DNA from: AC-50 sp035640455
GTDB taxonomy: Bacteria > Actinomycetota > Thermoleophilia > Gaiellales > Gaiellaceae
Reading direction: 5' to 3'
Assembly (NCBI GenBank): GCA_035640455.1
Contig: DASQWB010000143.1
Coordinates: 1-22,280 of the forward strand
Length of the DNA stretch: 22,280 nucleotides
The notes below the pieces were generated by a model. It was not told where the DNA came from and did not search any database. It saw nothing but the letters and a program-made list of their open reading frames with translations. How positions within the stretch are numbered: the stretch's first letter is position 1; each line of letters starts with the position of its first letter. The position numbers were made by a program, and so were the translations under genes. Below are positions 21,676 to 22,280 of this stretch, in pieces.

Positions 21676-22280
21676 ATGAGGAGGATCGTGATCGCAACGG
21701 CGGTGTTGGGCGCCGCCCTTGCCTTCGTCGGCGCGGCTAGCTCGGGGCCGTTCACCCCGACCGCGCCATCGGTTGCCTCGAAGCCGAGTCCGTTCCCACC
21801 CGGCTGCGAAGGCGTCCCGCAATCGGGAACGCTGTACGAGAACGCCGAGGTCGAGCCGCGCGTCGCGGTCGATCCGGCGGACCCGGCCCACATCGTCGGC
21901 GTCTTCCAGCAGGATCGCTGGTCGAACGGCGGTGCCCACGGGCTGGTCACGTCGACGTCGTTCGACGGCGGTGCGACGTGGACGGAGTCGTGGCCGCACT
22001 TCAGCATCTGTGCGGGCGGGACGGTCGCGAACGGCGGCGACTTCCAGCGTTCGTCCGACCCGTGGGACTCTTTCTCGCCGAACGGCGTCGTCCATCAGAT
22101 CTCGCTGTCCTTCAACGACACGAACGCGGACAACGCGATCCTCGCCAGCAGGTCGACGGACGGCGGGCTCACCTGGAGCGAACCGGCGACGCTCTTCCGC
22201 GAGAACACCGGGTCGGGGTCACTCTTCGTCGACAAGGAGGCGATCACCGCCGACCCGTTCGACTCGAGCTTCGTCTACGC
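21676..22280 (+). CDS. Secreted Asp-box (sialidase/BNR-type) protein, N-terminal part
   Basis: The gene runs off the right edge; 201 codons are present. ATG 21676 is preceded by AAGGGGGAGAG. Residues 1-22 form a Sec signal peptide (RRIVIATAVLGAALAFVGAA), and the following 20 residues are Pro/Ser-rich. Two Asp-box motifs, SFDGGATW at 95-102 and STDGGLTW at 160-167, mark turns of a beta-propeller as in sialidases and other BNR-repeat proteins. EPRVAVDPADPAHIVGVFQQ begins the first blade and FVDKEAITADPFDSSFVY a third. Asp boxes alone do not show sialidase activity; many actinobacterial proteins with this layout have no known substrate. The protein is certainly exported and its role is open. Confidence 0.88.
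   Translation, partial: MRRIVIATAVLGAALAFVGAASSGPFTPTAPSVASKPSPFPPGCEGVPQSGTLYENAEVEPRVAVDPADPAHIVGVFQQDRWSNGGAHGLVTSTSFDGGATWTESWPHFSICAGGTVANGGDFQRSSDPWDSFSPNGVVHQISLSFNDTNADNAILASRSTDGGLTWSEPATLFRENTGSGSLFVDKEAITADPFDSSFVY

Noticed and set aside
1..22280. CRISPR arrays, tRNA or rRNA genes, insertion sequences and prophage genes
   Set aside because: No regularly spaced repeats, no cloverleaf or rRNA segments, and no transposase, integrase or phage structural proteins were seen on either strand.

Overview
The window is about 22 kb of very GC-rich DNA. Genes are tightly packed, GTG and TTG starts are common, and start/stop overlaps of the GTGA, ATGA or TTGA type are frequent. The protein set (two-domain GAF DevS-like kinase, several DUF2269-like membrane proteins, actinobacterial-type conserved hypotheticals, LVIVD/PA-domain secreted protein) points to an actinobacterium, most likely of the Thermoleophilia/Gaiellales kind. 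This is inferred from protein flavour only, because no rRNA is present. A frameshifted gene and a truncated gene remnant suggest either real decay or draft/metagenomic sequence errors.

Positions 1-5.9 kb, minus strand: the glyoxylate shunt, with isocitrate lyase followed by the 5' part of malate synthase A. A 48-residue Cys-rich microprotein precedes them and is translationally coupled to isocitrate lyase. Upstream lie a 110-aa hypothetical, a three-domain multicopper oxidase without a signal peptide, and an M14 metallocarboxypeptidase. The gene just before the peptidase encodes what looks like its detached prodomain.

Positions 6.0-10.3 kb: a plus-strand two-helix membrane protein ends in a strong hairpin. 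A 42-bp near-perfect palindrome follows. Next are a minus-strand two-component pair (NarL/LuxR regulator and a DevS/DosT-like GAF-GAF histidine kinase that keeps the heme-ligand histidine motif), a 236-aa hypothetical and a DUF2269-like membrane protein.

Positions 10.3-17.6 kb, plus strand: a fermentative/overflow carbon cluster made of an FAD-dependent oxidoreductase (frameshifted), a cupin, phosphoketolase, a small membrane protein, acetate kinase and a delta-60-repeat lipoprotein. Phosphoketolase makes acetyl-phosphate from sugar phosphates and acetate kinase turns it into acetate plus ATP. Once activated to acetyl-CoA, acetate can be regained through the glyoxylate shunt at the left end. 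The pairing with a possible oxygen/NO sensor suggests a region concerned with carbon and redox flexibility, but no regulatory link is proven.

Positions 17.1-22.3 kb: a promoter and a signal-peptide-only ORF that resembles the N terminus of the large secreted LVIVD/PA-domain protein downstream, a gene remnant, a coupled pair of DUF2269-like membrane proteins with a double hairpin, a minus-strand ABM-domain protein and the start of a secreted Asp-box (sialidase-type) protein.

Across the first 10 kb, four copies of a short intergenic hairpin element (CTGCGG-NAAAC-CCGC type) occur, all outside the called genes. This is the most unusual non-coding signal in the window.
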